Assembly (NCBI RefSeq): GCF_023516615.1
Contig: NZ_JAMGBF010000118.1
Coordinates: forward strand, 1 to 48,029
Length of the DNA: 48,029 nucleotides
Reading direction: 5' to 3'
Source: Streptomyces panaciradicis
Lineage (GTDB): Bacteria > Actinomycetota > Actinomycetes > Streptomycetales > Streptomycetaceae
Shown in pieces: positions 23,935 to 30,456 of the stretch. The notes beneath the pieces were generated by a model. That model saw only the letters and a list, made by a program, of their open reading frames with translations, did not search any database and was not told the DNA's origin. Within the stretch, counting starts at the first letter, position 1, and every line of letters begins with the position of its first letter. Made by a program: the position numbers and the translations under genes.

Positions 23935-24066
23935 TCAGGCCCGGTGACCGCGCGCGGAGCCGGAGGCTCCGCCGAAGAGCCGGGCCAGGGCCCGGAAGGG
24001 CAGGGTCACGACGGTGGCGACCGCGCCACCGATCTGGCGCAGGACGTCGGCTATCGCACGGAACAC
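23935..24066 (-). CDS. LPFR-motif small protein (43 aa)
   Basis: A short gene with a very good ribosome binding site (AAAGGGGAAG, 4 bases from GTG). The product begins FRAIADVLRQIGGAV and contains LPFRALARLFGGAS, the motif after which a family of Streptomyces small proteins is named in databases, as I recall. It forms an amphipathic helix with basic ends (final SARGHRA), so membrane association is possible. The frame continues upstream, but only the GTG at 24066 is preceded by a Shine-Dalgarno sequence. It lies upstream of tex on the same strand (102-bp gap) and diverges from the GlxA-type regulator. Function unknown. Confidence 0.75.
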   Translation of the reverse strand: MFRAIADVLRQIGGAVATVVTLPFRALARLFGGASGSARGHRA

Positions 24067-24206
24067 GGAACTTCCCCTTTCCTCTCCCGGCCGCGGTGAC
24101 CGGGAACCTCCTGGTACCCCGACGTGCGCGTCTTCCACCTCGGCAGGGCAGGAAAGGTGGGGTGCCCGTCATTGCGGCCATCGCGCGGGCTCCCGACGAT
24201 GGGGAC

Positions 24207-25193
24207 ATGCGAACCGTGCTGGCCGTCCTCTTCGACGGCGTGCAGAGCCTCGACGTCTCGGGCCCGGTGGAGGTCTTCAACGGCGCCGAGCGGCACCGCC
24301 CGGGCACCTACCGGATCCGCACCGTGACCGCGGACGGCGGGCCCGTACGCACCTCCAGCGGCCTGACCCTGGTGCCCGACCACTCCTTCGCCGACGCGCC
24401 GGCCGCGCACACCCTGCTGGTGCCGGGCGGCGAGGGCACCCGGCGGCCCGACCCGGGCCTGGTGGACTGGCTGCGCGAGCAGGGCCCGCGGGCCGTGCGG
24501 CTGGTCTCCGTGTGCAGCGGGGCGCTGCTGCTCGCCGAGGCGGGCCTGCTGGACGGGCGCCGGGTCACCAGCCACTGGTCGGTGTGCGCCCGGCTCGCCC
24601 GCGACCACCCGTCCGTGGAGGTCGACCCGGACCCCATCTTCGTCCGCGACGGCAACCTCGCCACCTCGGCCGGCGTGACCTCCGGCATCGACCTCGCGCT
24701 CGCGCTCGTCGAGGAGGACACCGGCCGGGACGTCGCCCTCTCCGTCGCCCGCCACCTGGTGGTCTTCCTGCGCCGGCCGGGAAACCAGGCCCAGTTCAGC
24801 GCCCAGCTCACCGCGCAGACGGCCCGGCGCGAGCCGCTGCGCGAGGTGCAGCTGGGGGCACCTCCCACGCCTTTAGGGCAGTGGGGGAGGATCAGTGAAC
24901 ACCCGGGAGCCGACCTGTCGGTGGAGGCGCTGGCCGCCCGCGCCCGCCTCTCGCCCCGCCACTTCGCCCGCGCCTTCCACGCCGAGACCGGCACGACGCC
25001 CGGCCGCTACGTCGACCGCGTCCGCCTCGAACACGCCCGGCGCCTGCTGGAGGACACCGCCGGGGGCGTCGAGGAGATCTCCCGCGCCTGCGGCTACGGC
25101 ACCCCGGAGGCGATGCGCCGCGCCTTCGTGCGCACCCTCGGCACCGCGCCCGCCGAGTACCGGCGCAGATTCCGCCCCACGCCCGTCCACTGA
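24207..25193 (+). CDS. GlxA family regulator (DJ-1/PfpI domain plus AraC HTH), contains a TTA codon
   Basis: A 328-residue regulator. The N-terminal amidase-like DJ-1 domain (about 1-185) begins TVLAVLFDGVQSLDVSGPVEVF and has SVCSGALLLAEAGLLDGRRVTSHW. The C-terminal double helix-turn-helix has DLSVEALAARARLSPRHFARAF and then ISRACGYGTPEAMRRAFVRTLG. In the linker, the usual short step from REPLREVQ to ISEHPGADLS is broken by about 14 extra residues (LGAPPTPLGQWGR). They are encoded by an inserted palindromic repeat, and Leu223 there is the only TTA codon I found in the window. Expression could therefore depend on the bldA tRNA. It is followed by a DJ-1 gene it may control. Confidence 0.92.
   Translation: MRTVLAVLFDGVQSLDVSGPVEVFNGAERHRPGTYRIRTVTADGGPVRTSSGLTLVPDHSFADAPAAHTLLVPGGEGTRRPDPGLVDWLREQGPRAVRLVSVCSGALLLAEAGLLDGRRVTSHWSVCARLARDHPSVEVDPDPIFVRDGNLATSAGVTSGIDLALALVEEDTGRDVALSVARHLVVFLRRPGNQAQFSAQLTAQTARREPLREVQLGAPPTPLGQWGRISEHPGADLSVEALAARARLSPRHFARAFHAETGTTPGRYVDRVRLEHARRLLEDTAGGVEEISRACGYGTPEAMRRAFVRTLGTAPAEYRRRFRPTPVH
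24853..24893. repeat. Imperfect palindromic Streptomyces-type repeat inserted in the GlxA-like gene
   Basis: The sequence has TGGGGGCACCTCCCACGCC, then TTTA, then a GGGCAGTGGGGGAGG arm. The arms pair as CCTCCCAC with GTGGG(GG)AGG and one bulge. It resembles the short 'GGGGGCACCTCCC...GTGGGGGAGG' repeats I recall as dispersed in Streptomyces genomes, usually between genes. Here it keeps the reading frame and supplies a TTA codon at 24873-24875. Confidence 0.7.
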
Positions 25194-25216
25194 ACCGACC
25201 GAACCCAGGGGGAACC

Positions 25217-25867
25217 ATGCAGATCGCGATCGTCCTCTTCGACGGCTTCACCGCCCTCGACGCCGTGGGGCCGTACGAGACCCTCGGCCGGCTGCCGGAC
25301 TCCGAGACCGTGTTCGTCGCCGAACGCACCGGCCCGGTCCGCACCGACAACGCTCTCCTGGCGCTCACCGCCGACCGCACCCTGGCCGAGGTGCCGCGCC
25401 CCGACGTCGTGGTCGTGCCCGGCGGCCCCGGCCAGACCGGGCAGATGGACAACGAGGCGCTGCTCGACTGGATCCGCGCCGCCGACGCCACGAGCGCCTG
25501 GACGACGTCGGTGTGCACCGGCTCCCTGCTGCTCGCCGCGGCGGGCCTGCTCCGGGGCCGCCGGGCCACCTCGCACTGGCTGGCCCTGGAGGAGCTGAAG
25601 CGCTTCGGCGCCGAGCCGACGGGGGAGCGGGTCGTGACCGACGGCAAGTACGTCACCGCCGCCGGGGTGTCCTCCGGCATCGACATGGGGCTCGCCCTGG
25701 TGGGCCGGATCGCCGGCGACTTCGTGGCCCAGGCCGTGCAGCTGGGCATCGAGTACGACCCGCAACCGCCCTACGACGCCGGGGCCCCGCAGAAGGCGCC
25801 CGCGGACGTCGTGGAGCTGCTGCGCTCGCGCAGCCGGTTCATCCTCGGCCGGGAAGAGCCCACGTGA
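25217..25867 (+). CDS. DJ-1/PfpI family protein
   Basis: A 216-residue protein that begins QIAIVLFDGFTALDAVGPYE and has VVVVPGGPGQTGQMDN. Its nucleophile elbow is SVCTGSLLLAAAGLLRGRRATSHW. The Cys in VCTG matches the active Cys of isonitrile-hydratase-like and glyoxalase-III-like members. It looks like a paralogue of the DJ-1 half of the preceding regulator, which has the same VLFDG and GRR.TSHW segments. The pair may have arisen by duplication and may sense or process the same small molecule. ATG lies 7 bases after AGGGGGAA. Its end overlaps the convergent enoyl-CoA hydratase gene by 29 bp. The substrate is unknown. Confidence 0.9.
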   Translation: MQIAIVLFDGFTALDAVGPYETLGRLPDSETVFVAERTGPVRTDNALLALTADRTLAEVPRPDVVVVPGGPGQTGQMDNEALLDWIRAADATSAWTTSVCTGSLLLAAAGLLRGRRATSHWLALEELKRFGAEPTGERVVTDGKYVTAAGVSSGIDMGLALVGRIAGDFVAQAVQLGIEYDPQPPYDAGAPQKAPADVVELLRSRSRFILGREEPT

Positions 25868-26594
25868 ACCGGGGCGGGCGGCGCTCCAGGAAGGCGGCGA
25901 CGCCCTCGGCGGTGTCCTCGCCGGCGCGCATCTGCTCCGTCCAGTGGGCGTCCCGGTCGGTGCGGCCGTCGGCGAACTCCTTGGCGGCGGCCTGGGTGAG
26001 CTGGGAGCGCGAGGCCAGGATCCGGGTGAACTCCGCGACGCGCTTGGCGAGTTCGCCCTCGGGCAGCACCTCGTCCACCAGGCCGGTGCGCAGCGCCCGC
26101 CCGGCGTCGATCAACTCGCCGGAGAACAGCAGGTACTTGGCGGCGGCCGGCCCCACCAGCGACACCAGGCGGCGGGTGGAGGAGGCCGGGTAGACGATGC
26201 CGAGCTTCGCCGGCGTCACCCCGAACAGCGCGCCCTCCTCGGCGAAGCGCAGATCGCAGGCCGCCGCCAGCTGCGACCCGCCGCCCACGCAGTGCCCCCG
26301 GATCGCGGCCAGCGTCGGCTTGGGAAAGGCGGCCAGCGCCTCCTCGGCCCGCACCGCGAGCCCCTGCGCCTCCTCCGGTGATCCGCGCAGGGTGGAGATG
26401 TCGGCGCCGGCGCAGAAGGTCCCGCCCTCTCCGGTCAGCACGAGCGCGCGGACGCCCGGATCGGCGGCGAGGCCGTCGAGCAGCGGCGGCAGGGCCGCCC
26501 ACATCGCGGCCGTCATGGCGTTGCGCTTGGCCGGATGGTGGATGACGACGGTGGCGACCGCGTCGGTCACGCCGTGCAGCAGCTGGGGCTCCAT
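25839..26594 (-). CDS. Enoyl-CoA hydratase/isomerase family protein
   Basis: A 251-residue stand-alone crotonase-fold protein. It has HHPAKRNAMTAAMW, the oxyanion-hole loop GTFCAGADISTLRG (about 58-71) and RGHCVGGGSQLAAACDLRFA. ITPAKLGI-type residues follow as GVTPAKLGIVYP. The acidic residue equivalent to Glu144 is hard to place because the second loop reads CVGGGSQLA, so hydratase versus isomerase or another crotonase activity cannot be decided. Its 3' end overlaps the DJ-1 gene on the other strand by 29 bp, an ordinary convergent overlap. The ATG is 178 bp from the divergent RsbW-like gene. Confidence 0.88.
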   Translation of the reverse strand: MEPQLLHGVTDAVATVVIHHPAKRNAMTAAMWAALPPLLDGLAADPGVRALVLTGEGGTFCAGADISTLRGSPEEAQGLAVRAEEALAAFPKPTLAAIRGHCVGGGSQLAAACDLRFAEEGALFGVTPAKLGIVYPASSTRRLVSLVGPAAAKYLLFSGELIDAGRALRTGLVDEVLPEGELAKRVAEFTRILASRSQLTQAAAKEFADGRTDRDAHWTEQMRAGEDTAEGVAAFLERRPPRFTWALPGRG

Positions 26595-26772
26595 GGGCCG
26601 GATGCTAACCGCCGTGTCCGACCGGAACGATCGCGGGTGAACCCGTATCGCGCAAAAAGGGGTCGCAAGTGCTCGATACTCGCTGACTTCTGTTCAGTCC
26701 TCCGGGCGGCGGCGGGTCGTTACCAACACTCGACGTGTGGTGACAATCGAGCGCAAGGGTGGCGACCGGACG

Positions 26773-27282
26773 ATGGACAACCACGGGCGCGGGTCAGGCT
26801 CGCGCCCAGCGGACGAGGGGCAGGAGCCCCTCGATCCCGGGCCGCCGGATCCACTGCCGTACGAAGGCGTCTGGCGGTTCACCGCCCCCGCCGTCGACGC
26901 CTCGGTCCCGCAGGCGCGGCACGCCGTACGGGACCTGCTGCGTCGCCAGGGCGTGCCCGTCTCCGAGGACCTGGTGCACGGTCTGCTGCTGATCGTCTCG
27001 GAGCTGGCCACCAACGCGGTCAAGCACGCGGCGCTGCTGTCGCCGACGCTCGCCGTGGAGGTCGCCGTCGGCGCAGAGTGGGTGCGGGTGTCCGTGGAGG
27101 ACAACCACCCCTACCGCCCCACCGCCCTGGAGGCCGACCACGGGGGCGAGGGCGGCCGGGGGCTGCTTCTCGTCGCCGAGGTCACCCGGGAGGCGGGCGG
27201 GGTGTGCGACGTGGCGCACACGGCGAGCGGCGGCAAGGTGATCTGGGCCGCCCTGCCGCTCACACCGGTGCGGGTGCCGTGA
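26773..27282 (+). CDS. RsbW-like ATP-binding serine kinase/anti-sigma-type regulator
   Basis: A 169-residue protein with one GHKL ATPase domain: N box ELATNAVKHA (about 87-96), G1-type VSVEDNHPYRP and G2-type GEGGRGLLLVAEVTREAG. Streptomyces encodes dozens of such single-domain kinases, most of unknown partner. They resemble RsbW/SpoIIAB anti-sigma factors but often lack a cognate sigma gene nearby, as here. The ATG at 26773 is preferred over a GTG 36 bases upstream because AAGGGTGGC precedes it. The N-terminal 30 residues are polar and non-conserved. It ends 3 bp from idi, so the two transcripts converge. Confidence 0.88.
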   Translation: MDNHGRGSGSRPADEGQEPLDPGPPDPLPYEGVWRFTAPAVDASVPQARHAVRDLLRRQGVPVSEDLVHGLLLIVSELATNAVKHAALLSPTLAVEVAVGAEWVRVSVEDNHPYRPTALEADHGGEGGRGLLLVAEVTREAGGVCDVAHTASGGKVIWAALPLTPVRVP

Positions 27283-27285
27283 CGG

Positions 27286-27879
27286 TCACCAGCCGGCCGA
27301 CGGGCCCGTCAGCTCCCGGACCGCCGGACGGGCGGCGTCCAGCACGGTCATGAACCAGGCCGAGAAGGTGTCCTTCTCGTGCCGCTCGGCGAGCTCCGCG
27401 GGGGTCACGAAGGCGGTCGCGCCGACCTCCTCCGGGTCCGGCCGCAGGGGCGACTGCACCATGCCGACGAAGAGGTGGTTGTACTCCTGCTCCACCAGGC
27501 CCGAGTCCGGGTCCGGGTGGTTGTAGCGGACCGTGCCCGCCTCCGCGAGCAGCGACGGCGAGACCCCCAGCTCCTCGAAGGTGCGCCGGGCCGCCGCCGC
27601 GAAGGGCGCCTCGCCGGGGTAGGGGTGGCCGCAGCAGGTGTTGGACCACACGCCGGGGGAGTGGTACTTGCCCAGGGCCCGCTGCTGGAGCAGCAGCCGG
27701 CCGCGCTCGTCGAAGAGGAAGACGGAGAAGGCACGGTGCAGCCGGCCCGGCGGCTGGTGGGCGGCGAGCTTCTCCGCGGTGCCGATCGTGACGCCGTCCT
27801 CGTCGACCAGTTCCAGCAGAATCGCGTCTGAGGTGCCGTTCGACGGACTGTGCGTCGCGGTGGCAGGTGTGATCGGCAT
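27286..27879 (-). CDS. idi: Isopentenyl-diphosphate delta-isomerase, type I
   Basis: A 197-residue Nudix-fold isomerase that interconverts IPP and DMAPP. Diagnostic segments are LHRAFSVFLFD, LLLQQRALGKYHSPGVWSNTCCGHPYPGE (the active-site Cys is in NTCCGHP) and the Nudix-like AARRTFEELG. The catalytic Glu is within EQEYNHLFVG. Three in-frame ATGs lie close together. The one at 27879 follows GAAGG with 6-base spacing and gives the protein length I recall for Streptomyces Idi. It lies 10 kb from the hopanoid operon, whose flux it would balance. It is the only prenyl gene on the reverse strand here. Confidence 0.95.
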   Translation of the reverse strand: MPITPATATHSPSNGTSDAILLELVDEDGVTIGTAEKLAAHQPPGRLHRAFSVFLFDERGRLLLQQRALGKYHSPGVWSNTCCGHPYPGEAPFAAAARRTFEELGVSPSLLAEAGTVRYNHPDPDSGLVEQEYNHLFVGMVQSPLRPDPEEVGATAFVTPAELAERHEKDTFSAWFMTVLDAARPAVRELTGPSAGW

Positions 27880-28132
27880 ACCCATCCTTCGCATCGGTCT
27901 TCGCGCCCCAAGTGTGCCGCACGAAACCGGCACTCCCGGCACTTCGCGGCGCGACCGCATGTCCCGCGCGCGGCGCGGGCCACGGCCGTACACCGGTCGG
28001 ACGCCGGAAAGGGGCCCGGTGGTTGATCGTGCCCGGCGCGGTCGGCGGGGAACCGCCCGGGCGGGCTGTGGACTCAAGGACGCGGGCGCGCGCCGGATCG
28101 CTGCGTTCCGCCGACGGGGCGTCCCACCCGCC

Positions 28133-29074
28133 TCAATGGCACAGCTTCGCCTCGTGCTCGGCGTGCCCGCTCGGCTCCAGCTGGAAGGTGCAGTGCTCCA
28201 CGTCGAAGTGGTCGCCGAGGCACTCCTGGAGCTCGTGCAGCATCTTCTCGTGGCCGATCGCGCTGAGCACGTCCGAGCGCACGACCACGTGCGCCGACAG
28301 CACGGGCATGCCCGAGGTGATGGTCCAGGCGTGCAGGTCGTGGACGTCCTCGACCCCGTCCAGGGCGAGGATGTGCGAGCGCACCTCGGTCATGTCGACG
28401 TCCTTGGGCGCCGACTCCAGCAGCACGTCCAGGGTCTCGCGCAGCAGCTTGAGGGTGCGCGGCACGATCATCAGGCCGATGACGAGGGACGCGATGGGGT
28501 CGGCGGCCTGCCAGCCCGTGGCGAGGATCACCAGCGCGGCGACGATCACCGCGAGCGAGCCCAGCGCGTCCGCCGCGACCTCCAGGAAGGCGCCGCGCAC
28601 GTTCAGGCTCTCCGCCTGGCCGCGCACCAGCAGCGTGAGCGAGATCATGTTCGCGACCAGGCCGATCGTGCCGAACAGGACGGTCAGGCCGCCCGCGGTG
28701 TCGGCCGGGGTGACGAACCGCTGGATCGCCTCGTACAGGACGTAGCCCCCGACACCGAGCAGCAGCAGGCAGTTGGCCAGCGCGGCGAGGATCTCGGCGC
28801 GGGCGTAGCCGAAGGTGCGGTTGCCGGTCGCCGGGCGGTTGGCGAAGTGGATGGCGAGCAGTGACATGCCGAGGCCGAGTGCGTCGGTCGCCATGTGCGC
28901 GGCGTCCGCGATCAGCGCGAGGGAGTCCGCCAGCACCCCGCCGACGATCTCCAGCACCATCACGAAGAGCGTGATCGACAGCGCCACCCGCAGCCGTCCG
29001 CGGTAGGCCGCCGCCGCGGTGCCGGTGGGCGGCGCGTGCGTGTGCCCGTGCCCGTGATCGTGCCCAGCCCCCAT
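28133..29074 (-). CDS. zitB: Cation diffusion facilitator, probable zinc exporter ZitB
   Basis: A 313-residue CDF transporter. The His-rich N-terminus (GHDHGHGHTH) and six predicted helices include HMATDALGLGMSLLAI and AADALGSLAVIVAALV, the two metal-site helices with H/D pairs. The cytoplasmic C-terminal domain has HDLHAWTITSGM and ends EHEAKLCH. The genomic position beside idi and galE matches, as I recall, the S. coelicolor gene reported as zitB, a zinc exporter switched on by Zur. A Zur-like box lies 73 bases upstream of the start. ATG follows CAGGAGGG. The role is well supported as metal export; zinc specificity rests on the context. Confidence 0.88.
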   Translation of the reverse strand: MGAGHDHGHGHTHAPPTGTAAAAYRGRLRVALSITLFVMVLEIVGGVLADSLALIADAAHMATDALGLGMSLLAIHFANRPATGNRTFGYARAEILAALANCLLLLGVGGYVLYEAIQRFVTPADTAGGLTVLFGTIGLVANMISLTLLVRGQAESLNVRGAFLEVAADALGSLAVIVAALVILATGWQAADPIASLVIGLMIVPRTLKLLRETLDVLLESAPKDVDMTEVRSHILALDGVEDVHDLHAWTITSGMPVLSAHVVVRSDVLSAIGHEKMLHELQECLGDHFDVEHCTFQLEPSGHAEHEAKLCH

Positions 29075-29126
29075 GTCGGCCGCCCTCCTGATGTCCGCCC
29101 GGGATCACAGTGAACTACGGGGCGGG

Positions 29127-29132
29127 GGTATC
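29127..29132 (-). promoter_or_regulatory. Candidate -10 element of zitB
   Basis: On the reverse strand GATACC lies 14 bases downstream of the Zur-like box and about 50 bases upstream of the zitB ATG. No convincing -35 hexamer accompanies it, as expected if an activator is needed. Weak evidence. Confidence 0.3.
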
Positions 29133-29146
29133 CGGCAACGCGGCAC

Positions 29147-29161
29147 TGAACACCGTTGTCA
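29147..29161. promoter_or_regulatory. Zur-box-like 7-1-7 inverted repeat upstream of zitB
   Basis: On the reverse strand TGACAACGGTGTTCA matches 11 of 15 positions of the Streptomyces Zur consensus TGAAAATGATTTTCA. Five of seven arm pairs are symmetric. It lies between the galE terminator and the CDF gene, where Zur would have to act to activate export. Confidence 0.6.
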
Positions 29162-29163
29162 TG

Positions 29164-29200
29164 TGCCCTGACCTGCGGAAACAAAGCGCAGGTCAGGGCA
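29164..29200. terminator. Perfect 14-bp hairpin downstream of galE
   Basis: The arms 29164-29177 and 29187-29200 are perfectly complementary, with a 9-base AT-rich loop. It begins 9 bases beyond the galE stop and would work for transcripts on either strand. A second small hairpin, TCCAAG-ATCA-CTTGGA (29202-29217), overlaps the galE stop codon. No U-tract is present. Confidence 0.75.
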
Positions 29201-29208
29201 GTCCAAGA

Positions 29209-30177
29209 TCACTTGGAGTGGTGGTGCCGCCAGCCCTGCCAGGCCGACTCGACCATCTCGCGCACCCCGCGCCGGGCCGTCCAGCCGAGCTCCTCGGCGG
29301 CCCGCGCGGCGGAGGCGACGGCGCGTGGCGCGTCGCCCGGCCGGCGCCCCTCGACGACCGGCGCGCGGCGGTCGCCGGTCACCTCGCCGATGACCGTGAT
29401 CAGTTCGCGTACGGAGACGCCCTCGCCCCGGCCGATGTTGACCGTCAGATCGCCGCCCGCGCGGGTGTCCAGAGCCCGCGCCGCCGCGAGATGGGCCTCG
29501 GCCAGGTCGGCGACATGGATGTAGTCGCGCACACAGGTGCCGTCCGGCGTCGGATAGTCGTCGCCGAAGACCCGCGGCGCCTCGCCCCGGGTGAGCCGGT
29601 CGAAGACCATCGGGACGATGTTGAACACACCCGTGTCGGCCAGTTCGGGCGCGCCCGCCCCCGCCACGTTGAAGTAGCGCAGGCACACCGTCGTCATGCC
29701 GTGCGCCCGGCCGGCCGCCCGGACCAGCCACTCGTCGGCGAGCTTGGTCTCGCCGTAGGGGTTCACCGGCAGGCACGGCGTGGCCTCCGTGATGAGGTCC
29801 ACGTCCGGGTTGCCGTACACGGCGGCCGACGAGGAGAACACGAACCGGCCGATCCCGGCCCCGGCCGCCGCCTCCAGCAGGGTCGCGAGACCGCCGACGT
29901 TCTCCCGGTAGTAACGGGTGGGCTGTGCCACCGACTCGGCGACCTGCTTGCGCGCGGCGAGATGGACGACGCCCGTCACGTCGTACTCGGCGAACACCCG
30001 CTTCAGCAGCTGCCCGTCGTACGCCGAACCCTCGACGAGCGGCACGGCGGCCGGCAGCCGCTCGGCGAACCCGGCCGAGAGGTCGTCCAGCGCGACGACC
30101 CCGTACCCGGAGTCGGCCATGAGCCGTGCCACATGGGCCCCGATGTATCCCGCTCCGCCTGTGATCAGCCATGTCAT
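29209..30177 (-). CDS. galE: UDP-glucose 4-epimerase family protein
   Basis: A 322-residue extended short-chain dehydrogenase. The NAD loop is TWLITGGAGYIGAHVA and the catalytic region shows FSSSAAVYGNP and NPYGETKLADE (the Tyr-x3-Lys pair). RYFNVAGA and TCVRDYIHVADLAEAH are typical of GalE. It would interconvert UDP-glucose and UDP-galactose, feeding glycopolymer or glycolipid synthesis. Start at ATG 30177; the huge open frame upstream on this strand is only GC-bias. It diverges from the CDP-alcohol phosphotransferase cluster and shares a 279-bp regulatory region with it, so co-regulation is plausible. Specificity for other sugars cannot be excluded. Confidence 0.9.
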   Translation of the reverse strand: MTWLITGGAGYIGAHVARLMADSGYGVVALDDLSAGFAERLPAAVPLVEGSAYDGQLLKRVFAEYDVTGVVHLAARKQVAESVAQPTRYYRENVGGLATLLEAAAGAGIGRFVFSSSAAVYGNPDVDLITEATPCLPVNPYGETKLADEWLVRAAGRAHGMTTVCLRYFNVAGAGAPELADTGVFNIVPMVFDRLTRGEAPRVFGDDYPTPDGTCVRDYIHVADLAEAHLAAARALDTRAGGDLTVNIGRGEGVSVRELITVIGEVTGDRRAPVVEGRRPGDAPRAVASAARAAEELGWTARRGVREMVESAWQGWRHHHSK

Positions 30178-30318
30178 GGTCGTCCACCCTATGCCGGTGC
30201 AGGCCGGCCGTCCCCAATGTTCCGGGATGTCTGATCTGCCCCGCGCGGTTTGTGGGCGGCCCCGCGCATCACCCATGATGATCGCGGCAAAGGCCGGTGG
30301 AGACGGCGTTGATCGGCC

Positions 30319-30341
30319 CGTGAACGGGCGGTGAACGGCGC
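30319..30341. promoter_or_regulatory. PHO-box-like direct repeat between galE and the CDP-alcohol cluster
   Basis: On the reverse strand GTTCACCGCCC is followed directly by GTTCACG, two 11-base units with the GTTCACC core used by Streptomyces PhoP (7/7 and 6/7). The repeat lies 16-38 bases upstream of TAGCCT (30357-30362), a possible -10 for the forward cluster, so it covers the -35 position. It could equally act on galE. Confidence 0.55.
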
Positions 30342-30456
30342 TCTCCGGGCATCCGATAGCCTCTGCCGACATGCCGCCCGCCTGGTGCAGCCAAGGGGCG
30401 CCCCCACCGTGCACATGACCGGCGCCCGCGCGTCGGCACCCAGGGAGTGAGTTCGG

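Noticed and set aside
30371..30418. 15-codon ATG frame before the CDP-alcohol phosphotransferase
   Set aside because: No ribosome binding site and no link to the TTG start. Chance frames of this size are expected.
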